DNA from: Alistipes sp.
GTDB lineage: Bacteria > Bacteroidota > Bacteroidia > Bacteroidales > Rikenellaceae
DNA: 64,000 nucleotides
Direction of reading: 5' to 3'
Assembly (NCBI GenBank): GCA_020026435.1
Contig: JAHHQK010000003.1
Span: 76,185 to 140,184 of the forward strand
In this document: positions 25,515-34,570 of the stretch, piece after piece
Position numbering within the stretch: position 1 is the stretch's first letter
Layout: every line of letters starts with the position of its first letter
Made by a program: the position numbers and the translations under genes
Notes under the pieces: generated by a model
Database searches by the model: none
What the model was told of the DNA's origin: nothing
The model's input: only the letters and a program-made list of their open reading frames with translations

Positions 25515-27328
25515 AACCAATGAAAGCGAAAAACCATATATTGCGGCCATTGCTGCGTTGTCTGCCGCTGTTTGTAATGCTTGGCGGAGGGTGTTCCCGA
25601 GAAGCGGATCTGCCGCTCCGGCCGGCCGATGACGCGCCCGTTTCGCTGGAGTTTGAACTTGATGCTCCATGTTCGATCGAGGTGCGTTCGCTGGCCGACG
25701 TCGATGGGCTTTCTCCGGCCGATGCCTGGGAGGCTGCCATTGACGGACAGTTGCTCTATCGGCTGACCTTTTTCTTGATCAACAAAGATCAGAATGCCAT
25801 TGTGGCCTGTCGCGATCTGAAGTACGAAGGGTGGAATTCCGTGGGGCGGAAGGATGTATTTGTAGAGGGACAGACCGATAGCGGATTCGATCTTGAGGGC
25901 GCAAAATTCGGTTATCCGACCCGGGTGAAAATACATTTTGATTACAACAAAAAATACTCGGACATGGCTCATGCCCTACTTCAGGGTACGTATGAGGTCG
26001 TGGTCGTGGCCAACTGGTCCGAGTTTAGGTCGCCCCAGGGCGTTTATGGCGGAATTAACGGTTTGTATGGCACAGGGATTGACTTGGAGCAGTTGATTAG
26101 TGATGTGGGGGCTGCATCGGATACTTTGGTCGGAGGTCGCGGTTTTTCGCTGAGTGCCCCTGAAAATCTCAAACGATGGAATGAATTATTTGATTTCCGG
26201 CTGAAGATGGCACCCGGTGCGAGACTCTGCGCCCGTGAGCCGATGGCACTGTCGTTGATGCTTGGTGAAGTCCACCTCAAATCGGGACAGAACAGGCTCG
26301 GTGGTTCTTTGATCCGTACCCGTTCCCGGGTGCGAATCACACTGACCAACGAGAGCGAAAAGCGTTATTTGGCCGTCAGTGATTTGGTCCTGGGGCGGTT
26401 CTCTCAGCAGGAGGCTTATCTGTTTGACGATCCGGCCCGACCCGACCGGAAATACTCGCTGCCCGGAGTTAGTCCCGATGCGTGGAGCGGGCAGGCTGTC
26501 CGTAGGTTTACTCCCGTTTATCTGAATCCTGTTACCGGTGCAAACGACGGATCGAATTCAAAGTTGCTCTTCGACGGATATATCTTTGAAAGCCGGGCAA
26601 AAGCTGGTGAGAAAGCTGATGATTTATACAATTATAAATTGATTCTTGAGCCCACGGTAGACACTTCGCGGCCGCTGCCCCAAAGGCCCGCTTCGCCGGA
26701 GCGGGAGCTGGTGCCCTCTCTGCCCGACGGTCTATCTGATGCGGAGGTCTATTTGATCAAAAGTTCCAGAGGAGAGTTCTACCTCAAAAGTCAGCCTGGA
26801 GATAATCATGTGGGAGAGGGTGTTCCCGACATGAACGACATTTCGGATGATTACCTTTGGTGGGTCGATGATCAGACATCACCCAGGAATGTGGGCAATA
26901 ATCTATACATAAATGTGGATGATATAAATGATAAAGTTACACCAACTTTTTCTTCAAAAAAAGTTCGGTTGAAGATCTCCTCAATCTATGGAATCACATA
27001 CGCCCGTCCCGGTACGTCTTACCACTACCGTCTCTGGGTGTGGCCGCCTGAGCCCGGAATGGTTATTTGGCTTCGGAATATGTCTTCTTCGGTGGTGTAC
27101 TCCTTTGAATTTTGGAAGGTGAAAAGTCCCCAATACCATGTTTGCCCGATCCGTTATATACAGGATGAACCCGATGGTACGCATTCCAAACCCAAACAAT
27201 TGGAAGAAATCCGACGCAATGATTTATTGCGTATTCATATCTCGGCATCCTACAACGAGACAACCGGAGAGTTCGATTACAAGATCGGTGATTGGGATCG
27301 AGTGGACGGCGATATTGAATTTGATTAA
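25511..27328 (+). CDS. Large fimbria-associated lipoprotein
   Basis: 605 residues with lipobox LGGGC after a hydrophobic signal. An early VSLEFEL strand and an Arg site (IEVRSLADV) resemble the fimbrillin N-terminus, and LTFFLINKDQNAIVA resembles the DUF4906/Mfa2-like minor subunits. No fully named domain is certain. It starts on the restored stop of the third fimbrillin (ATGA overlap) and ends 6 bp before the DUF4906 gene, so it belongs to the same operon. Likely an accessory or tip-proximal subunit. Confidence 0.7.
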   Translation: MKPMKAKNHILRPLLRCLPLFVMLGGGCSREADLPLRPADDAPVSLEFELDAPCSIEVRSLADVDGLSPADAWEAAIDGQLLYRLTFFLINKDQNAIVACRDLKYEGWNSVGRKDVFVEGQTDSGFDLEGAKFGYPTRVKIHFDYNKKYSDMAHALLQGTYEVVVVANWSEFRSPQGVYGGINGLYGTGIDLEQLISDVGAASDTLVGGRGFSLSAPENLKRWNELFDFRLKMAPGARLCAREPMALSLMLGEVHLKSGQNRLGGSLIRTRSRVRITLTNESEKRYLAVSDLVLGRFSQQEAYLFDDPARPDRKYSLPGVSPDAWSGQAVRRFTPVYLNPVTGANDGSNSKLLFDGYIFESRAKAGEKADDLYNYKLILEPTVDTSRPLPQRPASPERELVPSLPDGLSDAEVYLIKSSRGEFYLKSQPGDNHVGEGVPDMNDISDDYLWWVDDQTSPRNVGNNLYINVDDINDKVTPTFSSKKVRLKISSIYGITYARPGTSYHYRLWVWPPEPGMVIWLRNMSSSVVYSFEFWKVKSPQYHVCPIRYIQDEPDGTHSKPKQLEEIRRNDLLRIHISASYNETTGEFDYKIGDWDRVDGDIEFD

Positions 27329-27334
27329 CAAGCA

Positions 27335-30300
27335 ATGGATATGAAAAGATCAATCCTCTGTATTTTTACAATTTTATATGTGATGATGTCCGTCTCCTGT
27401 GCGAAGGATGACGTGGAGGAGGGTGTTATTCCCGTGTCGGGCGGTGAGACTCTACTCGGCTTTGGATTCTCGACCCCCGATCGGGTACAGATCTCAACTC
27501 GGGGAGTTGGGGAGTGGCCGTCGCAGTGGAGAGTGGACAATCTCTATGTCTGCATTTTCGATGCAATGGGAAATAGGATTTACCACCGGGCTTTGACTTC
27601 GGACAGCAAGGCTGGTTCCCAGGCTCAATTCCTCAATGACAAGAGTGTCGAATGGTGGTGCGAACCGAAGAAAAGCGCGACGGAGGGTAAGACCTGGGGG
27701 CAGGTGCGCATTAAGTCGCCGGATATTCGGGACGGTCATCTTTATATCCTGGTCAATTATAACGGCCTGGATATGAGCGCCGAATTGCTCGATCAGGAGA
27801 CCCGCACGGAGCATGGATTGCTTGGGCTGATGGCATCGTCGACTTCTTTGTCGCTGTATCGCACGGAGTTGATCATGGCGGGCAAGGCGTCGGTGACGGT
27901 GGATAACAAACGGCAGAAGATCACGGTTTCGGGCAGTGGCGAGGCGGTCGGAAATACCCCTTCGGGCAAGAAGGGCGTTGTGCTCGAAAGGATCGATGCG
28001 GCCGTATTTTTCAATGTGCGGGTGGCTACCAAGGGCGAAATGGCCTTGAAGGATTCCGAATCTGCAACAGATGCCTTTACGGAAGGGACTCCCGTAGCAT
28101 TTCGCCCGGTCAAATGGGAGGTGGTTAACCTTCCGAGAGATGTGTCGGTATTCAACCCTCAAAGCGGGACTTCGCACAAATATTATTCGACCAAACCCCG
28201 TAATTTCGAAACCTTTCAGGAGATTCGGATCGTGTCTGGGAATCGGCCGGAAACGGTTGCGGTTCATGGCTTTTCGTTCTATCAGATGGAGAACCTCCAG
28301 AAGGCCAAAAAGACGGTCGGTAATTACCATGATCGGGAGCGCAGGTTGAAAAACGCCGATGGTGCTTACGATAAGGATCTGGATGGAGATATTTGGGAAT
28401 ATGCTCCGCAGAATGCTACCTATGTCAAGATCTCGGGTCAGCTGGAGCTGAACAAAAGGATCAAGGAGGTGGTTAACGACGGTGCCGGAGTCCAACAGGA
28501 GGTAGAGGTCGGAAAGCAGCTTTTTGCCGATGTGGCCTATTATGTTCATTTGGGTGATTCCGGACGGGATTTGTCTGATTTTGCGGTGCGGCGCAATACG
28601 ATGTATACCTACAACATTACGATCTATGGTGTGGACAAGATCATCCTTGAGGTCGATACCTCTCAGAGCGGGAATGCGACCCAGGTGCAGGAGCGGCAGC
28701 CCGGAGCCACGGGCGATGTCTATGAAGCCGACGAACCTTTCCTCGAGTTCGATGCCCATTACGGGCAGCGGGTCTTCAAATTCGCGGCCGAGCATCTCAA
28801 ACCCAATCCCGAGACGGGTAGGATCAACATTACATGGTACGTCCGCACGCCTTTCTCGGAGGGGAGTCCCGTGATGGTCGGTGATAATTTCAGTGCCGGA
28901 AACTTGGATTACAAATGGGTGCATTTCCTGCGTAACCGACAGGTCTTGGGGGCTGACGGCCGACCGGCCTATTCGCACCGCAACCGTTTTTATCCGGGAG
29001 ATGGTTACGTCGGAGGGGTTGATAAGTTAATGGATGTGAATCTCTTCACGGATTACCTCAAGGAGCAGGCCGCCAATTATTGGTATAATGTGGAGCACGC
29101 TGGGGAACAGTATCAGAAGGAGCACGACTTCGTGGAGGAGACCTTCGAGGTGGAGGTTGCCGGCAAGAAGTATCGGAAGACGCAGCACGTGATTTATTTC
29201 ACGATTTTTGTCGACGAATACTTCTATCCCCGGCACCCCGTTACGGGCGAGACGAATCTTCGTCTGTGGGTGAAATTCGTCAACTGCGACGATCGTATGA
29301 TGCACATTATCAATTCAAACCATCATAGTCTCGATGCGGAGAGTTCGGTGACCAAAAGTGTGGTGTCGCTGAGGCAGAAGTCGATCGAGACGGTCTTCTA
29401 TCGGGGACGGGGTTCGACCTCGGGATGGGGGCTGGAGTCGGTCGACGAGCGGGTGCATGAGGGGCGGATGTGGTTTTATTCGCCCGATGAGAACGGCAAC
29501 GGATTCAACTCCGGGTCGTGTCCCTCCCAAATACGCCTCCCCAACGGTAAATACAGCGAGAACGGTCTGTATAATACGGCTCGGATCCTGTTGTTGGATC
29601 AATCCCAGTCGCAAAGTTGGGCAGATGTGCTTGATGTGGAAAGGAATAATTCCAATGAAACATACGATTGGGAACTTCCCGAAAATGATAGGCAGATCCT
29701 GCGCCCTGCCTATCAGATTCTGCGATATGCCCCTCTTTTGCGCAACCGCGATAATAACGGAAACGGGGTGGTGGACTGTGATGATTTGCAATGGTATATT
29801 GCTTCTACGCGCCAGCTCTCGGAGTACTATCTGGGGGATGCGGGTGTGGCCGACCAGTCACGGCTTTACCCCATGGTCCGAGCATTCGAGCCTTATGTGA
29901 GGGGGGCTCTCGAGCAGCCGTTCCGCGAGCATATCGTCAGCAGTACGATCCGCAAGGATGCCGATGTCTTTTGGGCCGAGCAGGGACTCTCGATTTCAAA
30001 TTACAACAAGGATTACTATTGGAATCAGCCCGGCGAGGGTTATACGGTGCGTTGTGTCCGCAATTTGGGATGCCCCGTGCCGCATACGGTCGACGATATG
30101 CTGAATGTCGAACCCGATCCGCTGATCCGTGTGGAGGAAATGTCTGGGCATGCAAGATTTGATATGAGTAATATCAATCGGGAGTCATTGCGTCATGCCG
30201 GAACGCGGGTCGATCCCGATCTGGAAATCCTGGACCCCAGTGAGGAGATTGCCGAAAATGCCTTGTTGCCTTTGGGCTTCGAAGTGGACGATTCCAAAGC

Positions 30301-30664
30301 GATGCCACTGACTCAGGTCGAGCAGAAGATCGGACCCGTCAGAAATGATCCGATTCCGTATGAAAAATTGCGCCAGGCCTTGGAGCGCGGCAATTCGATC
30401 TGTCCGCCGGGATGGCGTGTGCCCAATGTCCGTGAGGCAGCGGTGTTGTATCTCTATTCCGACTGGCCGGCCAATGTTTCCAAGACCATGGTCGGTACCT
30501 TCTACTCTCTGCGCCATAAGCTGGAGGTGGTTTATCCTTATCCCAATGTGAAATTGCAGTATTCGTGGGTCGTGGGGGATGGATTCTTTACGATGGACAA
30601 TGTGCTGAATACGACTCAGCCCGGAGTGCGTTGCGTGCGAGACTGGATGCCAGATATTCGCTGA
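27335..30664 (+). CDS. DUF4906 lipoprotein, candidate fimbrial tip adhesin
   Basis: 1109 residues, by far the largest protein of the locus and its last gene. Lipobox SVSC, Arg site ISTRGVGEW, then a DUF4906-type N-terminal part (RVDNLYVCIFDAMGNRIYHRAL). A segment near residue 805 reads RDNNGNGVVDCDD, a Dx(N)xNGxVDxxD Ca2+-binding loop like those of dockerin or EF-hand repeats. The last ~90 residues (ICPPGWRVPNVREAAVLYLY to GVRCVRDW) resemble the FISUMP/lectin-like C-terminal module of surface proteins. Size, position and modules fit a tip protein that contacts a host or glycan surface (inference). A terminator follows at 30876. Confidence 0.78.
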   Translation: MDMKRSILCIFTILYVMMSVSCAKDDVEEGVIPVSGGETLLGFGFSTPDRVQISTRGVGEWPSQWRVDNLYVCIFDAMGNRIYHRALTSDSKAGSQAQFLNDKSVEWWCEPKKSATEGKTWGQVRIKSPDIRDGHLYILVNYNGLDMSAELLDQETRTEHGLLGLMASSTSLSLYRTELIMAGKASVTVDNKRQKITVSGSGEAVGNTPSGKKGVVLERIDAAVFFNVRVATKGEMALKDSESATDAFTEGTPVAFRPVKWEVVNLPRDVSVFNPQSGTSHKYYSTKPRNFETFQEIRIVSGNRPETVAVHGFSFYQMENLQKAKKTVGNYHDRERRLKNADGAYDKDLDGDIWEYAPQNATYVKISGQLELNKRIKEVVNDGAGVQQEVEVGKQLFADVAYYVHLGDSGRDLSDFAVRRNTMYTYNITIYGVDKIILEVDTSQSGNATQVQERQPGATGDVYEADEPFLEFDAHYGQRVFKFAAEHLKPNPETGRINITWYVRTPFSEGSPVMVGDNFSAGNLDYKWVHFLRNRQVLGADGRPAYSHRNRFYPGDGYVGGVDKLMDVNLFTDYLKEQAANYWYNVEHAGEQYQKEHDFVEETFEVEVAGKKYRKTQHVIYFTIFVDEYFYPRHPVTGETNLRLWVKFVNCDDRMMHIINSNHHSLDAESSVTKSVVSLRQKSIETVFYRGRGSTSGWGLESVDERVHEGRMWFYSPDENGNGFNSGSCPSQIRLPNGKYSENGLYNTARILLLDQSQSQSWADVLDVERNNSNETYDWELPENDRQILRPAYQILRYAPLLRNRDNNGNGVVDCDDLQWYIASTRQLSEYYLGDAGVADQSRLYPMVRAFEPYVRGALEQPFREHIVSSTIRKDADVFWAEQGLSISNYNKDYYWNQPGEGYTVRCVRNLGCPVPHTVDDMLNVEPDPLIRVEEMSGHARFDMSNINRESLRHAGTRVDPDLEILDPSEEIAENALLPLGFEVDDSKAMPLTQVEQKIGPVRNDPIPYEKLRQALERGNSICPPGWRVPNVREAAVLYLYSDWPANVSKTMVGTFYSLRHKLEVVYPYPNVKLQYSWVVGDGFFTMDNVLNTTQPGVRCVRDWMPDIR

Positions 30665-31259
30665 AAACAAGGGAGAAAGGTGATGATAAATAAGGTAAAG
30701 GTTGAACCTGATTCGGTTCGGGGAAAGTGATGGATTAAGTGAATGCGTATTTATCTTGATTCACAAACATGACCGTTAAGCTACGAATTCAAAACCGGTT
30801 TATTTAAAAATGCTTTATTTAATAATCTCGAAGACGGATCTGTCTACTTCTATTGAATGAAAGTGGTAAATATTTAAGGGAGAATCTGACGGCAATACAC
30901 CGAAAGATTCTCCCTTGTTTTATATGCAATCTTTCCGAAATCCGATATTTGTGGGCTTTCGATAAGTATGTCTGGCCCTGTGGATTATTCTCCGCTCCAC
31001 AAGTCCGTTTATCATATCCTGTATAGGCTGATTTTAACTAAATTCCGTTTTTTTAGGCCTTGATAGATGGACCGGTTGCGTTCTGTCTCCTTTGAAGGCA
31101 GTGTGTGCCAGGAAGCGGCTCGAAGTGCGAATGGATTTGGCCTGCTCGTTATTGAAGAAGGGGATGGTTGTGCACAATATGTTATTTTATTTTTTTGATT
31201 AATCTGTCTATATGCAGCAAGATAATCTGACTGAGGGTAATTGGCAAAATACTTCTGCA
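30665..31259. other. Intergenic region after the fimbrial locus
   Basis: 595 bp between convergent genes. It holds the terminator at 30876-30920; the rest is AT-richer and shows no coding signal or RNA that I recognise. Confidence 0.5.
30876..30920 (+). terminator. Intrinsic terminator of the fimbrial locus
   Basis: 12-bp stem AAGGGAGAATCT (30876-30887) / AGATTCTCCCTT (30905-30916), loop of 17 nt, then GTTTTAT. It lies 212 bp beyond the DUF4906 stop. Confidence 0.75.
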
Positions 31260-32312
31260 TCAGGCTATGTCGATGTGGGGGTCGAGATAGACATTCTGGA
31301 TGGCATGGAGCAGTTTTATGCCCTCGTCCATGGGGTGCTGGAAAGCCTTGCGGCCGCAGATCATGCCCATGCCTCCGGCGCGTTTGTTGATCACGGCCGA
31401 GATTACGGCGTCCCTTAGATCGTCCGCGCCGTGTGACTCTCCGCCTGAGGAGATCAGCCCGATGCGCCCCATGTAACCGTTGACCACCTGGTAGCGGCAC
31501 AGGTCGATGGGGTGGGCGGTCGTGAGTTGGGTGTAGACCCGCTCGTCGCTTCGTCCGAAATTCAAGGCGGGGAATCCGCCGTTGGTTGTGGGGAGTTTCT
31601 GTTTGATGATGTCGGCCTTGAGGGTCGCCCCCAGGTGGTCGGCCTGTCCCGTGAGATCGGCTGCCGTATGGTAGTCGGTGTCGCCGTGGCGGAAACAGTC
31701 GTTGCGCAGGTAGCACCACAGGATCGTAGCCATGCCCAGCTCGTGCGCCTGCTCGAATGCCCGGCTGACCTCGATGATCTGCCGTCGGGACTCCGCCGAT
31801 CCGAAGTAGATGGTTGCCCCTATGGCGGCGGCCCCCATCTCCCAGGCATTGCGGACGCTTCCGAACAGGGTTTGGTCGTGGGTGTTGGGGAAGGAGAGCA
31901 GCTCGTTGTGGTTGATTTTGACGATGAAGGGGATCTTGTGGGCGTAGCGTCGTGCCAGGATACCCAAGGCGCCGAAGGTCGAGGCCACGGCATTGCAGCC
32001 GCCCTCGATGGCCAGGTGGATGATCTTCTCGGGGTCGAAGGCCGCCGGATTGGGCGAAAATGCCGATCCGGCCGAATGCTCCACGCCCTGGTCCACGGGC
32101 AGGATCGAGACATAGCCCGTGCCCGCCAGGCGTCCGTGATTCAGAATGCGGCTCAGGGAGTTGAGTGTCGGGATGTTACGGTCGGAATCGACCCAGATGC
32201 GCTCGATGGTACGGGGCGAGGGCAGGTGGAGGGCCTGCCGTCCGACGGAGTGACAGATGTGGGAGAGATAGAAGTCGGCTTCGGGGCCGAGGATCTCGAT
32301 GGTGTTGTTCAT
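31260..32312 (-). CDS. fbaB: Fructose-bisphosphate aldolase class I (FbaB/DhnA type)
   Basis: 350 residues. The DeoC/LacD-like (FbaB) TIM barrel shows SILPVDQGVEHSAG, VKINHNELLS, GATIYFGSAESRRQI and the Schiff-base Lys in LKADIIKQKLP (K237), with GGESHG forming the phosphate site near 290. It cleaves fructose-1,6-bisphosphate to dihydroxyacetone phosphate and glyceraldehyde-3-phosphate in glycolysis or gluconeogenesis, without metal. The upstream AraC gene on the same strand ends 99 bp away. Confidence 0.94.
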   Translation of the reverse strand: MNNTIEILGPEADFYLSHICHSVGRQALHLPSPRTIERIWVDSDRNIPTLNSLSRILNHGRLAGTGYVSILPVDQGVEHSAGSAFSPNPAAFDPEKIIHLAIEGGCNAVASTFGALGILARRYAHKIPFIVKINHNELLSFPNTHDQTLFGSVRNAWEMGAAAIGATIYFGSAESRRQIIEVSRAFEQAHELGMATILWCYLRNDCFRHGDTDYHTAADLTGQADHLGATLKADIIKQKLPTTNGGFPALNFGRSDERVYTQLTTAHPIDLCRYQVVNGYMGRIGLISSGGESHGADDLRDAVISAVINKRAGGMGMICGRKAFQHPMDEGIKLLHAIQNVYLDPHIDIA

Positions 32313-32411
32313 GGTGTGTCCTTAAGTGTTTATGGTGAAACCTGTTTGGACACAAGTGCAATTAGGATTCCAAACCCGTGTGCGGAGTATGGCTTTGTGC
32401 GGTGTGTGGCA

Positions 32412-33257
32412 CTATTTTGTCGAATGGCGGTACTCTGAAGGCGACATGCCCGTCTGCTTTTTGAAGTAGCGGCCCAGGTAGGACTGGTCGGGGAAGTGGA
32501 GCCGGAAGGCGATCTCCTGGATCGAGAGGTCGGTCGAGCGGAGCAGGATCTTGATCTCCAGCACCACCGATCGGTCGATGAACTCCTTGGCCGAAGAACG
32601 GGTCACGTTGCGGACAATGGTCGAGAGGTAACGGGGCGAGATGCACAGCAGGTCGGCATAGAACGACACCTCGCGCTGCTGCTGGCAGTGGTCGTGGACG
32701 AGCGACGCGAAGCGCTGGAAAAGTTCCGTGCGGCGGGTCGAATTGCCGGCCTGATCCTTGGTCGGGGCGAACCGCTGCTGCTTGTCGTAAAGCTCCATGA
32801 AGACATTCTGCAGGCGGTTCTTGGTGATCGTGTTGCGGAAGATGTTCTGTCGGTCGTGGTAGGTGTAGGCCGCCACCTCGAGCCACTTGGCCGCGCTCTC
32901 CACATTGCGGCGCGGAGGGCGGGAGATGGGGTGCTCGAGCAGCCCCTGGAAAAACGAGGGGGAGAGACCCCGTCTTGCCTCGATGAAAAGATCCCGCGAG
33001 AAGGCGAAATAGGTCATCGAGAAATCCTGAGTGCGCTCCGTGAGCAGAAACATCGACTCGGGCAGTAACAGGCAGAGTGTGTTGGGCTCCAGCGTGCCGT
33101 GGTACTGATCGATGGTGACCTCGGCCTGTCCGCTGCGGCAGAAGAAAATGGCCCCACAGGCACATCGACAGGCGAAATTGTCGAAGTAGGCGAAATCGGA
33201 TTCGCCGACCTGGAATTGTTCCCCTTGGGGAAGCTGAAGCGGATTAGTCAGAGTCAT
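32412..33257 (-). CDS. AraC family transcriptional regulator
   Basis: 281 residues from the ATG at 33257; a TTG 21 bp upstream is in frame but falls at the promoter -7 box, so it is rejected. An N-terminal cupin-like effector domain (~1-150, with GAIFFCRSGQAEVTIDQ) precedes the two helix-turn-helix units of the AraC domain (~185-281: REVSFYADLLCISPRYLSTIVR and LSIQEIAFRLHFPDQSYLGRYFKKQTGMSPSEYR). It is divergent from the RND efflux operon with only 158 bp between starts, so control of that operon is plausible but not shown. Confidence 0.9.
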   Translation of the reverse strand: MTLTNPLQLPQGEQFQVGESDFAYFDNFACRCACGAIFFCRSGQAEVTIDQYHGTLEPNTLCLLLPESMFLLTERTQDFSMTYFAFSRDLFIEARRGLSPSFFQGLLEHPISRPPRRNVESAAKWLEVAAYTYHDRQNIFRNTITKNRLQNVFMELYDKQQRFAPTKDQAGNSTRRTELFQRFASLVHDHCQQQREVSFYADLLCISPRYLSTIVRNVTRSSAKEFIDRSVVLEIKILLRSTDLSIQEIAFRLHFPDQSYLGRYFKKQTGMSPSEYRHSTK

Positions 33258-33275
33258 GGTTCTATTATTTTTGAA

Positions 33276-33283
33276 CAAAAGTA
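33276..33283 (-). promoter_or_regulatory. -7 element of the AraC gene
   Basis: TACTTTTG on the minus strand, 18 nt before the ATG at 33257. No good -33 element is present, as is common for activator-dependent promoters. Confidence 0.45.
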
Positions 33284-33370
33284 GCTTAAATTTCCGTAAT
33301 TGAATCTGTTTGTTCCGAAAAGTACCAACAATGTTCGCAATATTGTCGGCCTAATCCCCGTTTTCATAGG

Positions 33371-33378
33371 TACTTTTG
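33371..33378 (+). promoter_or_regulatory. -7 element of the RND efflux operon
   Basis: TACTTTTG 37 bp before the adaptor ATG. The nearest TTG is 25 nt upstream, too far for the standard spacing, so the -33 part is weak. Confidence 0.45.
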
Positions 33379-33415
33379 TGTGCAAAAGTTATTTAGTGTA
33401 AATTTAATGAGGATT

Positions 33416-34567
33416 ATGAAGCAAAATTTTGTTAAAGCAGCCGTTTTGGCCTGCTCGCTTTCCGTCATTTCGTGTGCTGAGGCACCGCGGGGAATGGCTC
33501 CCGGTGAGTACGCCGTGATGACCGTGGAGCCGACCGACCGGGAGGTGCCGACCTACTATTCGGCAGCCATTCGTGGTCGTCAGGACATCGACATTTTCCC
33601 CCAGGTGGCGGGAACGATCTCGAAACAGTGTGTTTCGGAGGGAGAGCGTGTGACCCCGGGTCAGGCGTTGTACATCATCGACCAGGTTCCCTACAAGGCC
33701 GCGCTGAGAACGGCCGAGGCCAATGTCGAGGTGGCCAAAGCCGCAGTGGCTACGGCCGAATTGGTCCACAAGAGCAAGAAAGAACTTTTTGAAAAGGAGG
33801 TGATCTCGGAGTTCGAGCTTACTACTTCCCAAAATAACCTGCTGACGGCCAGGGCCCAGCTGGCTCAGGCCGAGGCCCAGAGGGTCAATGCCGCCAACAA
33901 CCTCTCCTATACGGTGGTCAAGTCGCCCGCCCGCGGTGTCGTGGGTGTGCTGCCTTACCGTGTGGGTGCTTTGGTGAGCGCTTCGATGCGCCAGCCGCTG
34001 ACGACCGTTTCCGACAATTCGGAGATGCACGTCTACTTCTCGATGTCGGAGAACAACTTCCTCCAGATGTCGCGCACGTACGGTTCGATCGACCGTATGC
34101 TCAAGCAGATGCCCGACGTGCAGCTGCAGCTCAACGACGGCTCGCTCTACAACGAGGCGGGACGCATCGCTTCGATCAGCGGTGTGATCGACCCCACGAC
34201 CGGAAGCGTGTCGTTGCGTGCCGAGTTCCCCAACAAGGGCGGTCTGCTCCACAGCGGCGGCTCGGGTAACATCGTCCTGCCGAACCGCTACGAGGATTGC
34301 ATCGTGGTGCCGCAGACCGCAACTTTCGAGATACAGGACAAGGTGTTCGTATTCAAACTGGTCGACGGCAAGGCCAAATCGGCCATGATCCAGGTGGAGC
34401 CGATCACCAACGGCAAGGAGTATATCGTCACTTCGGGTCTGAAGCCCGGTGAGGTGATCGTTGCCGAGGGCGTCGGTCTGATGCGTGAGGGTACGCCCAT
34501 CATCGTCAAGGGCGAGAATGCCGGAAAAGAGCAGGCCGAGGCCGCTCAGAACAAAAAAGAGAACTAA
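33416..34567 (+). CDS. RND efflux periplasmic adaptor (AcrA/MexA-like) lipoprotein
   Basis: 383 residues from the ATG at 33416, chosen because it directly precedes a lipoprotein signal with lipobox VISC; an upstream in-frame ATG at 33380 overlaps the promoter. Domain order is that of membrane fusion proteins: barrel-sandwich halves (IFPQVAGTISKQCVSEGERVTPGQAL and YTVVKSPARGVVGVLPYRVGALVSA), a long alpha-hairpin (~95-160, AEANVEVAKAAVATAELVHKSKKELFEKE), a beta-barrel and a membrane-proximal domain. It bridges the inner-membrane pump and the TolC-like channel encoded next. Confidence 0.93.
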   Translation: MKQNFVKAAVLACSLSVISCAEAPRGMAPGEYAVMTVEPTDREVPTYYSAAIRGRQDIDIFPQVAGTISKQCVSEGERVTPGQALYIIDQVPYKAALRTAEANVEVAKAAVATAELVHKSKKELFEKEVISEFELTTSQNNLLTARAQLAQAEAQRVNAANNLSYTVVKSPARGVVGVLPYRVGALVSASMRQPLTTVSDNSEMHVYFSMSENNFLQMSRTYGSIDRMLKQMPDVQLQLNDGSLYNEAGRIASISGVIDPTTGSVSLRAEFPNKGGLLHSGGSGNIVLPNRYEDCIVVPQTATFEIQDKVFVFKLVDGKAKSAMIQVEPITNGKEYIVTSGLKPGEVIVAEGVGLMREGTPIIVKGENAGKEQAEAAQNKKEN

Positions 34568-34570
34568 TCC

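Noticed and set aside
28000..30664. CRISPR or tandem repeats in the long fimbrial genes
   Set aside because: No regular repeat spacing was seen; similarities between neighbouring genes reflect paralogous fimbrillins.
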